Positions 26,709 through 37,298 of a stretch of 47,693 nt of DNA are shown piece after piece. The DNA comes from Helicobacter trogontum. Its GTDB lineage: Bacteria; Campylobacterota; Campylobacteria; Campylobacterales; Helicobacteraceae. A program made the translations under genes and the position numbers. The notes beneath the pieces are model-generated. The model was not told the origin of the DNA. It ran no database searches and saw nothing but the letters and a program-made list of their open reading frames with translations. The stretch's first letter is position 1. Each line of letters begins with the position of its first letter. The DNA lies in assembly GCF_000765905.2 (NCBI RefSeq), contig NZ_JRPL02000016.1, positions 1-47,693 of the forward strand, in the 5' to 3' direction.

Positions 26709-27734
26709 ATGATTTTCATTGATGCATGTTTTAGGGAGAAGACACCATACACACCTATATGGATGATGAGACAAGCTGGGCGTTACCTAGATGAGTATAA
26801 GGAAACAAGAAAAAAAGCAAAGAATTTTCTTGATCTATGTCAAAGAGTAGATTTAGCCACAGAGATCACATTGCAACCTATTGATATTTTGGATGTGGAT
26901 GCTGCAATTCTTTTTAGCGATATTTTAGTCATTCCCTATGAAATGGGGTTACCTTTAGAATTTAAAGAAGGGATTGGACCAAAATTTTTACAAACTATTG
27001 ATAATGAAGAAAGTCTGCGGGTATTAAAACCAAGTGCATATAATCGACTTTCTTATGTGTATGAATGTGTAGATTCTGTGCGAAAAAAATTGCCAAAAAA
27101 TAAGGCACTTATTGGCTTTAGTGGAGCACCATGGACTCTTGCAACTTATATGATAGAAGGTCATGGTAGCAAAAGCTATGAAAAAAGTAAAAAGATGATC
27201 TATCAAAATCCCAATCTCTTGCATGCCTTATTGCAAAAGCTTACAGAAGAGATCAAGCAATATCTTAGTATGCAAATAAAAGCTGGAGCAAATGCAGTTA
27301 TGCTTTTTGATTCATGGGCAAATGCATTAGAAAAAAGTAAATATTTAGGGTTTGGTTGGTTCTATTTGCAAGACATTGCAAGTTATCTTAAAAGCACTTT
27401 TCCACAGATTCCAATCATTGCGTTTCCTAGAGGGGTTGGAGCATTTCTAGAATCCCTCCATGGCGAGTTTGATGTATTAGGAATTGATTGGCAAATTGAC
27501 ATGCAAACAGCAAAAGATAAAGTTGGAAACCGCTTTGTATTGCAAGGTAATCTCGAACCTGCAAGGCTTTATGATTATGATTCTATGAAAGAAGGAGTTA
27601 TATCAATTCTTGAAGTCATGCGTAATTCTGGGCACATTTTTAACCTTGGGCATGGCATGATTAAAGATCTACCTCGAGAAAATGCTATAGCTTTAGTGCA
27701 GCTTGTAAGGGAACTATCAAGTAAATATATGTAG
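26709..27734 (+). CDS. hemE: Uroporphyrinogen decarboxylase
   Basis: This 341-residue cytoplasmic enzyme converts uroporphyrinogen III to coproporphyrinogen III in haem synthesis. Signatures: TPIWMMRQAGRYLDEYKETR with the substrate-binding Arg residues, AILFSDILVIPYEMGLPLEF with the catalytic Asp, LIGFSGAPWTLATYMIEG, and the C-terminal NLGHGMIKDLPRENA. Length is standard. AAAGGA lies five bases before ATG 26709, so I prefer it to the GTG one codon earlier. It appears monocistronic. Confidence 0.95.
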   Translation: MIFIDACFREKTPYTPIWMMRQAGRYLDEYKETRKKAKNFLDLCQRVDLATEITLQPIDILDVDAAILFSDILVIPYEMGLPLEFKEGIGPKFLQTIDNEESLRVLKPSAYNRLSYVYECVDSVRKKLPKNKALIGFSGAPWTLATYMIEGHGSKSYEKSKKMIYQNPNLLHALLQKLTEEIKQYLSMQIKAGANAVMLFDSWANALEKSKYLGFGWFYLQDIASYLKSTFPQIPIIAFPRGVGAFLESLHGEFDVLGIDWQIDMQTAKDKVGNRFVLQGNLEPARLYDYDSMKEGVISILEVMRNSGHIFNLGHGMIKDLPRENAIALVQLVRELSSKYM

Positions 27735-27920
27735 CAGAAGGATTTGCGAAATGAAGTGAGGAAATAAGAATATGAAGTTCTAATAAATATACAAAAATAT
27801 ATCAAAATCATAGATTAGGCAAGATATATACCCTCACACCATAAGAATCTGTCATTAAAATGATTTAATTCACAGACTTATTTTTCTAGTACAAAGGGTT
27901 TATAATAAAACCAATTATTC

Positions 27921-30410
27921 CTACAAATACACAATCTTAGCTCCCAAACCACCCATGTTTGGTGGTGCTTGCACATAGCCTCTTATATAATTACATGAAT
28001 CTAGAAAGCCTTCCACCATTCTTTTTAAGATTCCATTACCCATACCATGCACGATAAGGACCTCGCTAAACTTTGCCATGATAGCTTGATTTATAAAATC
28101 TTCAAGTAACATTTGTGCTTCTTCTCTTGTATAACCATGCAAATCAAGTCTAGTTGTTGCCCTGATTTCTGCTTCTAGTTTATACCCAAGTGTAACTTGC
28201 TGCTTTGTCTGTGTAGCACTCATGGGTTTTAATGCCACACCTTGCACACCTTTCAATCGCACACCATTTTGCAACTCAATCGTATAAGAATCTTTATTTT
28301 GTGCAATGATCTTTGCTTGTTTATTTTGATATTGCACCACATCATTAATATTATATTTCTGTACAGATTCTATATGAATCCTTGGACTCTTTGCTTCATT
28401 TTTATGAGCCTTATTCAAAAGCTTATGGATATTTTTTACAATTTCTTGTGTGCCTTGCAATGCGTGATTGTCAAGCTCTTTTAGATTCTGCAACACCTTT
28501 AAATTCCCACTTGATTGCTTAGCCAACATTTTGATTTCCTTAATGGCCTCATTATAGTGCCGCTTTAAAGCTAAACTTTGCTCTTCAAAATTTGCTTTTA
28601 ATTGCTTTTTTGCATTTTCGAGCTCTTGTATTTTAGAATCTTGCTCCTTTATCAATGCTTGAAGTTTGAGTGAATCTTGCCTATTTTTTGTGATCTGTGT
28701 ATGCGACTCCTCGATTAATCGCTCTAGCTTGTTTGCTTCATCACCATGCACTTTTTTTGCCTCATTAATTATTTCCTGTGGGATTCCATACTGCTTTGCG
28801 CATTCCATTGCATAGCTCTTTCCTATACCTTCTGCAAAACTAAATGTAGGACATGCTCGTTTATAATCATACAAAGCTGCAAGCAATTTCGTATGAGCAT
28901 TATCAGCCATTAATGCAGCCAAATGTTTATGATGTGTTGTGACAATAATTTTTACATTATTTTCTAAAAAACTTTCTAAAATCACCTTATAAAGACTAGC
29001 AGCCTCACTAGAATCTGTACCTATTTCAATCTCATCAATACCAAGTATCATATCTTTTTGCATTAATAATGTGCTGATTTCTTGTATTCGACCTGAAAAT
29101 GTAGAAATGTCATTATGAGAATCTTGAGGATCTTGAGCAATAATATGGATATTTTTAATATATGGAATCTGTGATTTATGTGCATTTATACGCATGGGAA
29201 TATAAAGCTTTGCACACCACAATGCACTCAAAATACTTTTTAAAAGCATAGTTTTACCACCAGCATTGACACCTGTAATCATCAAAAGATTGGTAGGCAT
29301 TGCGACATTTATTGGAATGGGATTTTTTAAACTTGGATGTGCATATTCATGTAAAGTTATCGAGGTATTTTGTTTGTTTTCTGCAAATACAAATGAATAA
29401 TTAAAATCTCTAGCAAAATGCAACCTTGCTAATGCCCTGTCCATAAAATCATATTCTGTATGCACAAAGCGTAAGAAATGTATATGCTTACTTAAAATCT
29501 TGCTATATTCTTTTGCAAGATATAAAAGCCTTTCTTCTATCTTGTCATGTAATATATGGATATGGGATTCTATATATTCCAGACTTGAGGGCACAATATA
29601 AAAAAATCCATGCATTGAGCGACCAACTACACGTGCATGTAAAACATTAGCATAACCAGCACGCACCAAAAGTGTTGCATTATCTTCAAAAAAATGGATT
29701 TGCTTATCAACAAGATATTCTTGGAGAGTGCTTGTATGTAATGTATTATATAGCGCTTCTTGCTTTTCCTTATGCTTTTTATCAAGAGCCTTATATAGAG
29801 CAAAAAGTTCACTATCAGCATGTTGGCTTAAGTATTTTGATGTATGGGGTGTTATTGCATTGTCTTTGGAATCAAATATAAAAAGTGTAAGTAAGGCTGT
29901 AATATCACTTGGAAAAACAAACTTTTGCATATACTCTTTTAAGTACTTATTATCTATATCATCTTTTTTTGCATAATCATAAAAAAACTTTACCATTTGC
30001 AAACATTGAAAAATATCATAAAGTCGTAACGTCCCGCCTTTTGCAAGACTTAAAATCTCATTATTAAGCAAACGCACCTTTGGTAATTGTAAAGTCCCTA
30101 TATTATTGTATGTATCAAGTGCCTCTATTAATGCTTTTAATTTTTCATGTGAAGGAATATGTAATATATGGGATAACATTTTATCATGTATAAAAAATGT
30201 ATGATGTTCGTGCATTGTGGTATGACCAACTTCTATCTGCCGAGCAAAATAAGTACTAAATGTTTGTAAAAAATCTTGTAAGCCAAGTTTGATAAGGGTT
30301 TGCTTCACGTGTGTTAGTGCACTAGAATCTGCTGTATCCTGTAAAGTCTGTGTAGCTGCTTTCGTGAATGGTTTAAACTTTTGTGTGGGCTGTTTTTTTC
30401 TTTTACTCAT
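27921..30410 (-). CDS. mutS2: MutS2 family endonuclease/ATPase
   Basis: This 829-residue protein lacks the mismatch-recognition domain of MutS. It has the clamp and ATPase region with Walker A MITGVNAGGKTMLLKS (about residue 377) and Walker B LGIDEIEIGTDSSEAA, then a long coiled coil (about 560-640). It ends with an Smr nuclease domain (LDLHGYTREEAQMLLE, VLIVHGMGNGILKRMV). In H. pylori MutS2 suppresses homologous recombination and aids oxidative damage repair. Start: ATG 30410 with GAGG upstream. The small membrane ORF ends 20 bases upstream, the same order as around H. pylori HP0621-HP0622. Confidence 0.95.
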   Translation of the reverse strand: MSKRKKQPTQKFKPFTKAATQTLQDTADSSALTHVKQTLIKLGLQDFLQTFSTYFARQIEVGHTTMHEHHTFFIHDKMLSHILHIPSHEKLKALIEALDTYNNIGTLQLPKVRLLNNEILSLAKGGTLRLYDIFQCLQMVKFFYDYAKKDDIDNKYLKEYMQKFVFPSDITALLTLFIFDSKDNAITPHTSKYLSQHADSELFALYKALDKKHKEKQEALYNTLHTSTLQEYLVDKQIHFFEDNATLLVRAGYANVLHARVVGRSMHGFFYIVPSSLEYIESHIHILHDKIEERLLYLAKEYSKILSKHIHFLRFVHTEYDFMDRALARLHFARDFNYSFVFAENKQNTSITLHEYAHPSLKNPIPINVAMPTNLLMITGVNAGGKTMLLKSILSALWCAKLYIPMRINAHKSQIPYIKNIHIIAQDPQDSHNDISTFSGRIQEISTLLMQKDMILGIDEIEIGTDSSEAASLYKVILESFLENNVKIIVTTHHKHLAALMADNAHTKLLAALYDYKRACPTFSFAEGIGKSYAMECAKQYGIPQEIINEAKKVHGDEANKLERLIEESHTQITKNRQDSLKLQALIKEQDSKIQELENAKKQLKANFEEQSLALKRHYNEAIKEIKMLAKQSSGNLKVLQNLKELDNHALQGTQEIVKNIHKLLNKAHKNEAKSPRIHIESVQKYNINDVVQYQNKQAKIIAQNKDSYTIELQNGVRLKGVQGVALKPMSATQTKQQVTLGYKLEAEIRATTRLDLHGYTREEAQMLLEDFINQAIMAKFSEVLIVHGMGNGILKRMVEGFLDSCNYIRGYVQAPPNMGGLGAKIVYL

Positions 30411-30430
30411 ATTTTGCCTCTCCACCCTTC

Positions 30431-30829
30431 TTAGTCATTAATAAAATCAGAATCATAGGTTGTTACATGTTGTATGCACGAGAGAATGGGCACATTTAAG
30501 CCTTCCATAGAATCTTTACCTGAAAATAGATCCAAATCCTTAAAATACACAAAAGTCATCTTATTTACGTGTATTTCTGTATTATCCTGCATACAAACAA
30601 GGGTCTCATTGTCATAAAAAGCTTGTCGAAACTCTGCAATCTTTGCTTCTATAATACTCTGCTTATGTGCATGAAGCACCACACCACAAGCACAGCAAAA
30701 TACTACTCCCACAATGCTATACTTGATTCCCTTTTTCATGCTCTCTAATTGGTATAAAACTCCACATAATATTGCAAAGCCAAAAACTACGCTTGTAATG
30801 ATTACAATCAAATCAAATACATTTTGCAC
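30431..30829 (-). CDS. Small membrane protein upstream of mutS2
   Basis: This 132-residue protein has two N-terminal membrane segments (LIVIITSVVFGFAILCGVLY and YSIVGVVFCCACGVVLHA) and a C-terminal soluble domain with two Cys (LVCMQDN, ILSCIQH) that could pair. No family is recognised. GTG 30829 is preceded by AGGGGA. The stop lies 20 bases before mutS2, so the two are probably cotranscribed; a similar small ORF precedes mutS2 in H. pylori. Function unknown. Confidence 0.65.
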   Translation of the reverse strand: MQNVFDLIVIITSVVFGFAILCGVLYQLESMKKGIKYSIVGVVFCCACGVVLHAHKQSIIEAKIAEFRQAFYDNETLVCMQDNTEIHVNKMTFVYFKDLDLFSGKDSMEGLNVPILSCIQHVTTYDSDFIND

Positions 30830-31534
30830 ACAATCCCCTATCGCCCAATTGGCTCACATAATAAAAGCGAAATTATAACATTAAAAATAAAATGGGCTTT
30901 GACTTGCCTCTAGTTGATAAAGTCAAACATTTATAAGTGTTTAGAATCTAAAAACTCTTACTTTAACTCATATCAGATCTGCAAGTTATACTTATAGGGA
31001 TTGAGCATATAAATGTGCTTTAATATTATAATATTTGGAATTTTTTAACTATATAAAAAACTATTGCAATCACATGTGTTTTTGAAAATATTTGATCTTA
31101 ACTTGAAATAGGATTCTAGATGATTGTATGTGGAGAATCAAGCAAAGCTTCTTGTGCTATATTGCTTGTGTTTTATAATTTTACCTATATTACTTATCTA
31201 AACTTAAGCATGGCTTGTGTTTCTAGTTGTTTTATTATTGTAAATATATACAAAACTTCATGTATTAAAGTATATAAAATCTTTTTAGCCTTTTTGTTCA
31301 CTAACGCTTACAGGGTATTTGTATACCGACAAATTTACAAAGTACTGGGATAATGCTAAAATACAAACTATCCTTTTTAATGAGCTAAAAACGAGTAAAA
31401 CATAAAAACAACAAATATCTCTTTTAGTGTATTGCACCACAAACACATATCAGGGCTAGAGCATCAAATTATTTTTTACCCATTTATTTTTTACCCATAT
31501 CCTTATGGATAAAGCATACACTTAAAATTTGGAT
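30830..31534. other. Gene-free stretch
   Basis: A 77-codon plus-strand frame (31120-31353) has no ribosome binding site and an unusual Cys/Ile/Tyr-rich composition, so I do not call it. The rest holds nothing I recognise. The 3' end of the ABC permease lies at the right edge. Confidence 0.3.
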
Positions 31535-32638
31535 TTACTTTGCAATAGAGCCCTTATTAATCCTTAAATAATACACGCAAACACCCACTACCAAAAAGAG
31601 CCAAAATGGTAACATTTGCACAATGATATTTAAACTATAGGCACTATCAACACCATAATTTGCTTGTTGTAAATACAACTTCATAAAATATGAAATGGGT
31701 AATATCTGACTCCAAAATGATGCAAACACTTCCATGCTATTTTGCGGATAGGTAATACCTGCAAAAGCAAGAGAAGGGGCAGTATAAGCTGCTATTGCAC
31801 TAATTGTTGCTGAAGCATGCTTAAGGATTGAATGCAAACATATCACGATGCTAGATACTGCTCCAGCTAACACTATTAATCCAAGCAAAACAATATACAT
31901 GTTTCCCTCTCGAGGATACCCCAATGCCCCAAAAACAGCAAGCATAATGATGCCCCAAAAAGATGCTACACTTATATTGAGCAATAATTTCAGTAGCAAT
32001 GATTTTATATTTCTTGGTGTAGTGTTGATAAGATTTAGCATACCGACAGCCACTAGAATCTGCCACATACAGGGTAGCATAATAGTAAGCAAAAATTGCG
32101 CATAATCATTACGTGGATTAAAGAGAGCTTCTATTTTAGGGATAATAGGCATAGTCTTAGCTTTTGCAATATTTATATTTGCATCTTTTGCAAGATTCCT
32201 ACCAACAGAACTTAGTGCATTAAAAGTTGTCAAAGCCTGCAACATCGCACTGTTTATTGCTTTACCAATAAGTAAAAACTGCGCATTATAATAAACACCA
32301 ATATTAACACCTACACCTTTTCGGACATGTACTTGAAAATTATGAGGAATTACAACAATTCCATAGATTTTTCCCTGATTAAGGTCAACTTTTGCATCAT
32401 GCAAAGAGTTATATTGTTTTACAATTTGTGTTGCCGGTACAGATTCTATGTAGAATTGCAAATCACGACTAAGCGAACTCCTATCATCATCAACAACACC
32501 AATAGGTAAATCCGTAGGTATACTATGAAAAAAAATGCTATATGCAAGTATGCCTAGGAATGGTGGCAACACAACCCAAACAATACAAAACATACGATAT
32601 TGCTGCATATATTGTTTTATCACATTAAAATGATACAT
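31535..32638 (-). CDS. ABC-2 type transporter permease (YhhJ/YbhR-like)
   Basis: This 367-residue inner-membrane protein has one N-terminal membrane helix (MFCIVWVVLPPFLGILAY), a large periplasmic domain (about 40-180, with LPIGVVDDDRSSLSRDL and IYGIVVIPHNF), then five helices from about residue 185 to the end. PSLAFAGITYPQNSM and WSQILPISYFMKLYLQQA are typical of ABC-2 permeases of drug or envelope exporters, which normally pair with an ATPase and a HlyD-like adaptor. None of these is in the window; partners may lie elsewhere or be lost. GGAGAAGT precedes ATG 32638. Confidence 0.82.
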   Translation of the reverse strand: MYHFNVIKQYMQQYRMFCIVWVVLPPFLGILAYSIFFHSIPTDLPIGVVDDDRSSLSRDLQFYIESVPATQIVKQYNSLHDAKVDLNQGKIYGIVVIPHNFQVHVRKGVGVNIGVYYNAQFLLIGKAINSAMLQALTTFNALSSVGRNLAKDANINIAKAKTMPIIPKIEALFNPRNDYAQFLLTIMLPCMWQILVAVGMLNLINTTPRNIKSLLLKLLLNISVASFWGIIMLAVFGALGYPREGNMYIVLLGLIVLAGAVSSIVICLHSILKHASATISAIAAYTAPSLAFAGITYPQNSMEVFASFWSQILPISYFMKLYLQQANYGVDSAYSLNIIVQMLPFWLFLVVGVCVYYLRINKGSIAK

Positions 32639-32684
32639 ACTTCTCCAATAGCCACAAATGTATAAGTAATGCCAAGTATATCTT

Positions 32685-33044
32685 TTATTGCTTAATCATT
32701 ATGCAATCATTCCTCTTGAATTTCGCCTTCATCCCCACCCTACAAGACTTTAGAATATCTGGTTTTTCTATATATAGAGTAAGTGAGGTTATTTCCTGAA
32801 AACGATTGAAACATGAAGTAGCGACATCATGCAGTGCCTCCTCAAGTAAGCCATAACATTTAGTTTGCACACACAACTTTATCATATCTGCGATCTCTGC
32901 ATAATCTATATATGTATTGGAATCTCTATAGTAATATTTTATCTCCGCAGATAATTTTACCTTCTGCACCTTTTCTCTCTCTTTAGGCAAAATCCCAATA
33001 ATTGCTTCAAAATTCAAATCTTTAATCAAAATACACATTTTCAT
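32685..33044 (-). CDS. folB: Dihydroneopterin aldolase
   Basis: This 119-residue enzyme of folate synthesis cleaves 7,8-dihydroneopterin to 6-hydroxymethyl-dihydropterin and glycolaldehyde. Recognised by ILIKDLNFEAIIGILPKERE, then YIDYAEIADMIK, YGLLEEALHDVA (active-site Glu) and LYIEKPDIL. Start: ATG 33044 puts the first conserved strand at the N-terminus and has GAGG upstream; an upstream TTG/ATG start at 33071 would add nine residues. It lies 46 bases upstream of the ABC permease gene on the same strand, without functional link. Confidence 0.85.
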   Translation of the reverse strand: MKMCILIKDLNFEAIIGILPKEREKVQKVKLSAEIKYYYRDSNTYIDYAEIADMIKLCVQTKCYGLLEEALHDVATSCFNRFQEITSLTLYIEKPDILKSCRVGMKAKFKRNDCIMIKQ

Positions 33045-34651
33045 ATTATATGATACCTCATAGCAAAACATGTTACTAATTTAATAAAATAGATGTCAAT
33101 ATATAGAAAATATCGCATAATCTAGGAAATAAAATGATCATGAAGTAATCATACGTAAAAGATACTCCACCGATCATGCAAAAAAATGTGCAAAGCAATC
33201 AACAAGATTTTAACCGCTTGCCATCCATGCAAATTATGATAAATCTTTTAGAGCTTCTCACAACAAGATTACACCCAAATGTTTTTATCTCTACTTTATA
33301 AAATGCTGCATATTAAAAACCTATATAATGCTAAACATTGTATGCGAGAACAATTTTATGTCGATACGACAGGTAAAACCAATACCACGACAATAAAGAC
33401 GTATGCGGTATTATAAATCACTTTAACAATACCATAGTATTATAAAAAAATAATCTTATAAAACTAAAAAAGCAAGCTTTATCAAAATTCAGACACTAAC
33501 TCTCAATCACGGTTCACACACTAAATATTTTACATAGTCATCTAGTCATACCAAGTAATGAAATAATCATAGTAAAAAATAACAAGAGATACATTAAGTT
33601 GGAAAGAATAAATCTTATTTTATCTCTAATTTTAAACGAATTTCTCATTACAGAAGACTTGATAGACTCTTCTTATTTAGTGTGATGGCTACATTTATAA
33701 CTAAACACATATCTATACACAAAGAATGATAATTTAACACAAAAGCAGGTGAAGAACATGGTCAAAATCAATGCTCTCATTAATATTGACAAAAGCATAT
33801 GACAACGACTCTTACCAACTTAACAGCCATTGTCATAAAATAATAGCATATTCAAAGCAAAACAAAACATTAAAATTACTTGAGCTTTAAAAATATATTG
33901 AGAATTTTAAAAATGTTATTTTATTGTCAATGTATGATTAATCTTGATTTTAAGAAAGGGGGATGCAAAAAATAATCTTGCTATTTTTTCGCATTTAGGT
34001 TTTAATAAAAGCCTAAAAATTAATTTTCAAAATAATATAGAATATTTCTCCATATCATATATCTTCATAGCATACTACTTAACAAGATGAGTGCTTACTC
34101 ACTATACAGATACAGATATAACTTTGATAATGAGAGAACACAAGAGAATATCACAATAACTAACAAGTGAAAACAAACTCAATAACTCTTTGTGGCATTA
34201 GCATTTATGTTTAATTCAGATATCAAACTTGTTCTTCTAACATATCCTAGGCTGACTCTTAAAGCCTCATCGCCAATGACAAATATTATGCCCTAATTTT
34301 TATTTTTAAACCTTTACTTCTTTCTTAAAATTTTATGAATCCTATTGCATAATAAAAGTTTTATTTAAACAAAAAACTCCATAGCTCCAACTTTATACAA
34401 ACCCAGTTTTAAGAAAAAATTATCCATATAGATATTGAAAAATACAATATATCTGAAAGTCAGAGTCATAAAATACAGAATTTAGCATAAAAATTTAAGA
34501 ATTTTTAATCATATTTTACTCGATTTCAAACAAATAACAAATAGTTTTTAAAAAAGATTCAAATTATCTATTTGTATTTTGTGTAGACAATGCTAGTAAG
34601 ATTCTAAACTTAGCATTTATATATGATAAGAGAGAAAGTGAAAGGAATAAA
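33045..34651. other. 1.6-kb gene-free region
   Basis: I find no supported gene in 1.6 kb, which is unusual in such a genome. The only protein-like string is a 37-codon minus-strand frame at 34179-34292 (IGDEALRVSLGYVRRTSLIS), without a start, perhaps the end of a lost gene. The base pattern looks like neutral AT-rich decay. No tRNA, rRNA or strong hairpin was seen. Confidence 0.4.
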
Positions 34652-35158
34652 ATGGCTGTAATTTATCTTGCTGGTGGTTGCTTTTGGGGAATACAGGGCT
34701 ATTTTGATAGAGTGCATGGTGTAATAGAATCAGCAGTTGGGTATGCGAACTCAAGAATCGCAAATCCTTCATATGAGCTTGTATGTAGTGGGAGTAGTGG
34801 GGCAGTCGAGAGTTTAAAACTAGAATATGATGATAAAATATTAACATTGCGTGAAATTATGGAGCGATTTTTATCCATCATCGATCCTTGTGCATTGAAT
34901 TTTCAGGGCAATGATAAAGGTACACAGTATCGAAATGGTGTGTATTATATAGATGTGGGAGATAAAAGTATAATACAAGAATGTCTTAAACAATGGGAAG
35001 AAAAGCATAGCCTCAAGACAGTCACAGAAGTTCTACCTCTGGCTAATTTTTATTTAGCAGAAACATATCATCAAAAATATTTGGCTAAAAATCCAAATGG
35101 TTATTGTCATATTGATATAGATTCTGCTTTACAAAATTTTAAAAACGCGGTAAGATAA
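34652..35158 (+). CDS. msrA: Peptide methionine sulfoxide reductase MsrA
   Basis: This 168-residue repair enzyme reduces the S-form of methionine sulfoxide in proteins. The catalytic motif is [17 protein letters not shown] with the nucleophilic Cys in GCFWG, followed by [16 protein letters not shown], the INPxxxNxQGxDxGxQYRxG-like region as [19 protein letters not shown], and [13 protein letters not shown]. No MsrB domain is fused, unlike the MsrAB fusion of H. pylori. GAAAGGAA precedes ATG 34652. It stands alone between two gene-poor stretches. Confidence 0.93.
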   Translation: MAVIYLAGGCFWGIQGYFDRVHGVIESAVGYANSRIANPSYELVCSGSSGAVESLKLEYDDKILTLREIMERFLSIIDPCALNFQGNDKGTQYRNGVYYIDVGDKSIIQECLKQWEEKHSLKTVTEVLPLANFYLAETYHQKYLAKNPNGYCHIDIDSALQNFKNAVR

Positions 35159-35673
35159 GTGCAAACTAAGGATAAAGCTAAGCTGCAGCCATACGCAACA
35201 AAAAGCTGTAAAAACAAAAGAAACTAGAATCTAATTTGACTTCCATCAATTAAACTATTATGATTTATATTTACTCCAATATACACTATATTAAGTCATA
35301 TTAGCAAGTTTTAACTTGCAAATATGTTTTCTAAAATTTTTGATACTTTTACGACACCATAAAAAACGCTTAAGAAAACACACTTTTACAGGCTTCTATC
35401 CCTATGGAATCCTTTGAGTATTTTTATACATCAATATAAATGTGATGGTATACAATCGTCTATAAACAAGTAATCATAAAATTCAAGTCCAACCAATCTA
35501 ATAAGCCTACAACATCAAATGTAAAAATTACTCCCATACTCATAAATTAGCGATCTATACAAGTATTTTTACATACATTAAAAACCTAACCGCTAGGTTT
35601 TACACTAATGGTAACTTCTAAGGATACAGATTCCGCAAAATATATTAAAAAATAATCTCAAACGAATCAATTA
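35159..35673. other. Gene-free stretch
   Basis: No ORF with a binding site and no structured RNA recognised between the convergent msrA and lldE genes. Confidence 0.3.
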
Positions 35674-36405
35674 CTATGCGATACCTATGCGTTGTGCAAG
35701 AAAATCATAAAGATGCATTGATTTAATATTTACATTCATCTTCGCCATAGCACCACTAATATTCATCAGACAACCAGCATCAGCAGACACCAAACAATCA
35801 ACATTTCGTGCCTGTATGTCAGCAATTTTTTCGCTTACCATGGCACGGCTTATTTCTGGTTCTTTAACACTAAAAGTCCCACCAAAACCACAACACTCTT
35901 CTTCTCTCTCGAGCTCTATAAGCTCCACATTACTTAGACTTCTTAGGAGATTCTTGGCACTTGTTATACATTTTGCAACACGCAGAGCATGGCAATTTGA
36001 ATGCCATGTTATCCTTATTGGTTCACCAACATCAAAATATCTCACCTGTAAAACTTTATCTAAATACTCGCTTAACTCATAAATTCTAGAACTAAAATGC
36101 TCAACTTCCTCTTCGTATTTTGTGCCATGAAACAACTCTTTATAATCTTCTCTCATCATGCCTGTACATGAACCGCTAGGAATTATGATAGGGTAATCAC
36201 CTTGAAAAAGCTCCAAATTATGCAACACTACCTCTTTAGTCTCTTTATAATATCCGCTATTATAACTTGGTTGTCCACAACATGTTTGATCTTTTTTAAA
36301 AATTACTTCCACACCCTCTTTTTGCAAGAGTTGTATTGCATGTAAACAAGTATCAGCATAGGCGGCTGTACCTAGGCAGGTTGCGAAAAAATACACTTTT
36401 TTCAT
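35674..36405 (-). CDS. lldE: (Fe-S)-binding protein LldE/LutA, lactate oxidation subunit
   Basis: This 243-residue protein has two CCG domains, with TCCGQPSYNSGYY and ECCGFGGTFSV, which bind Fe-S clusters as in heterodisulfide reductases. YFFATCLGTAAYAD and IPSGSCTGMMREDY also fit LldE/LutA, a subunit of the LldEFG L-lactate dehydrogenase that feeds electrons to quinone. Start: ATG 36405 with AAAGGA six bases upstream; five further codons upstream are possible. The normal partners lldF and lldG are absent next to it, and lctP is 12 kb away, so either these genes lie elsewhere or this is a solitary copy. Confidence 0.88.
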   Translation of the reverse strand: MKKVYFFATCLGTAAYADTCLHAIQLLQKEGVEVIFKKDQTCCGQPSYNSGYYKETKEVVLHNLELFQGDYPIIIPSGSCTGMMREDYKELFHGTKYEEEVEHFSSRIYELSEYLDKVLQVRYFDVGEPIRITWHSNCHALRVAKCITSAKNLLRSLSNVELIELEREEECCGFGGTFSVKEPEISRAMVSEKIADIQARNVDCLVSADAGCLMNISGAMAKMNVNIKSMHLYDFLAQRIGIA

Positions 36406-36712
36406 ACACATTCCTTTCACATTATCTTAATATGATTACATTGTAACTTTAAATTTGTGAGTTTATCGGGAATTACATCATTTTTACAACATGGATATAA
36501 AAAATGTTTATTACAGTGACATGGGGCATGATTTATAGCCCTTTGGTTTATCAACTCACAACAGATACAACCCAAAGCAAGATTAATTAAAAAGATTTAA
36601 AGACTCTAAGCCGCATATTTAAGGCGTGATAGTAGCAAGTCCTTACCTATGTAGATACGAGATTAAACCTTAAGCATTACAAACTCCTATAAAATGCTAT
36701 TTTTCCATAATC

Positions 36713-36979
36713 TTACAATTGATTAAACGCTTTTATGTTTTTTTTTGCATCCAACCTTATAGTTACGTTAATAAAGCCACCCACCTTATACTTCCCTAAG
36801 TATTCCTCACACACTTTACTCTCAACATCATTCATCATTTCATATGTAGCCCCACAATCTTCATGAGTTATCACATTAAATCAATAAACAAAAACAACCA
36901 TATTATATTTTACATTATCTAGCAAAGGCTTATCTATTGAGTGGTAAAAATAAGCTTTTAACAAAAACTTGCATTTCAT
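36713..36979 (-). pseudogene. Small unrecognised gene with one in-frame TGA
   Basis: From ATG 36979 an 88-codon frame runs to TAA at 36713-36715, interrupted only by TGA at codon 33 (36881-36883). Both sides read like one protein: MKCKFLLKAYFYHSIDK and LLDNVKYNMVVFVY before, FNVITHEDCGATYEMMND, SKVCEEYLGKYKVGGF and INVTIRLDAKKN after. I do not recognise the family. A recent nonsense mutation is the simplest reading; restart at the GTG two codons after the stop is possible. Confidence 0.45.
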
Positions 36980-37298
36980 ATGTTTATATCTTATATACCT
37001 AGATTGATCAAAATCTAGCATAAGCATAGTTTAACAATAACACATGTTCTTCATCATCCACCTAAGAATCAAAAATAAAATAAGCAATATATTTTGTAAT
37101 GTTTATGAGTGCTTGTAGTCAAACCACATAAGTCTATGCGTATTATTGTAATAATCACCCATTCCCTGCAAACCAAGTTATTATTGCGGGAGACTTGCTT
37201 TAGCTGTAGATTTTGAAGCTTTAATCTTATTAGATCAGTTTTAAATCATGGATAAAAACTGATTTGACTGACTACTTTTTGTAAAACTATCTTGAACC
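36980..37298. other. Gene-free stretch
   Basis: AT-rich DNA downstream of the chemoreceptor gene. No supported ORF or terminator hairpin could be placed. Confidence 0.3.

Noticed and set aside
31120-31353. 77-codon plus-strand ORF, Cys- and Ile-rich
   Set aside because: No ribosome binding site, odd composition, and no resemblance to a known protein; likely chance in AT-rich DNA.
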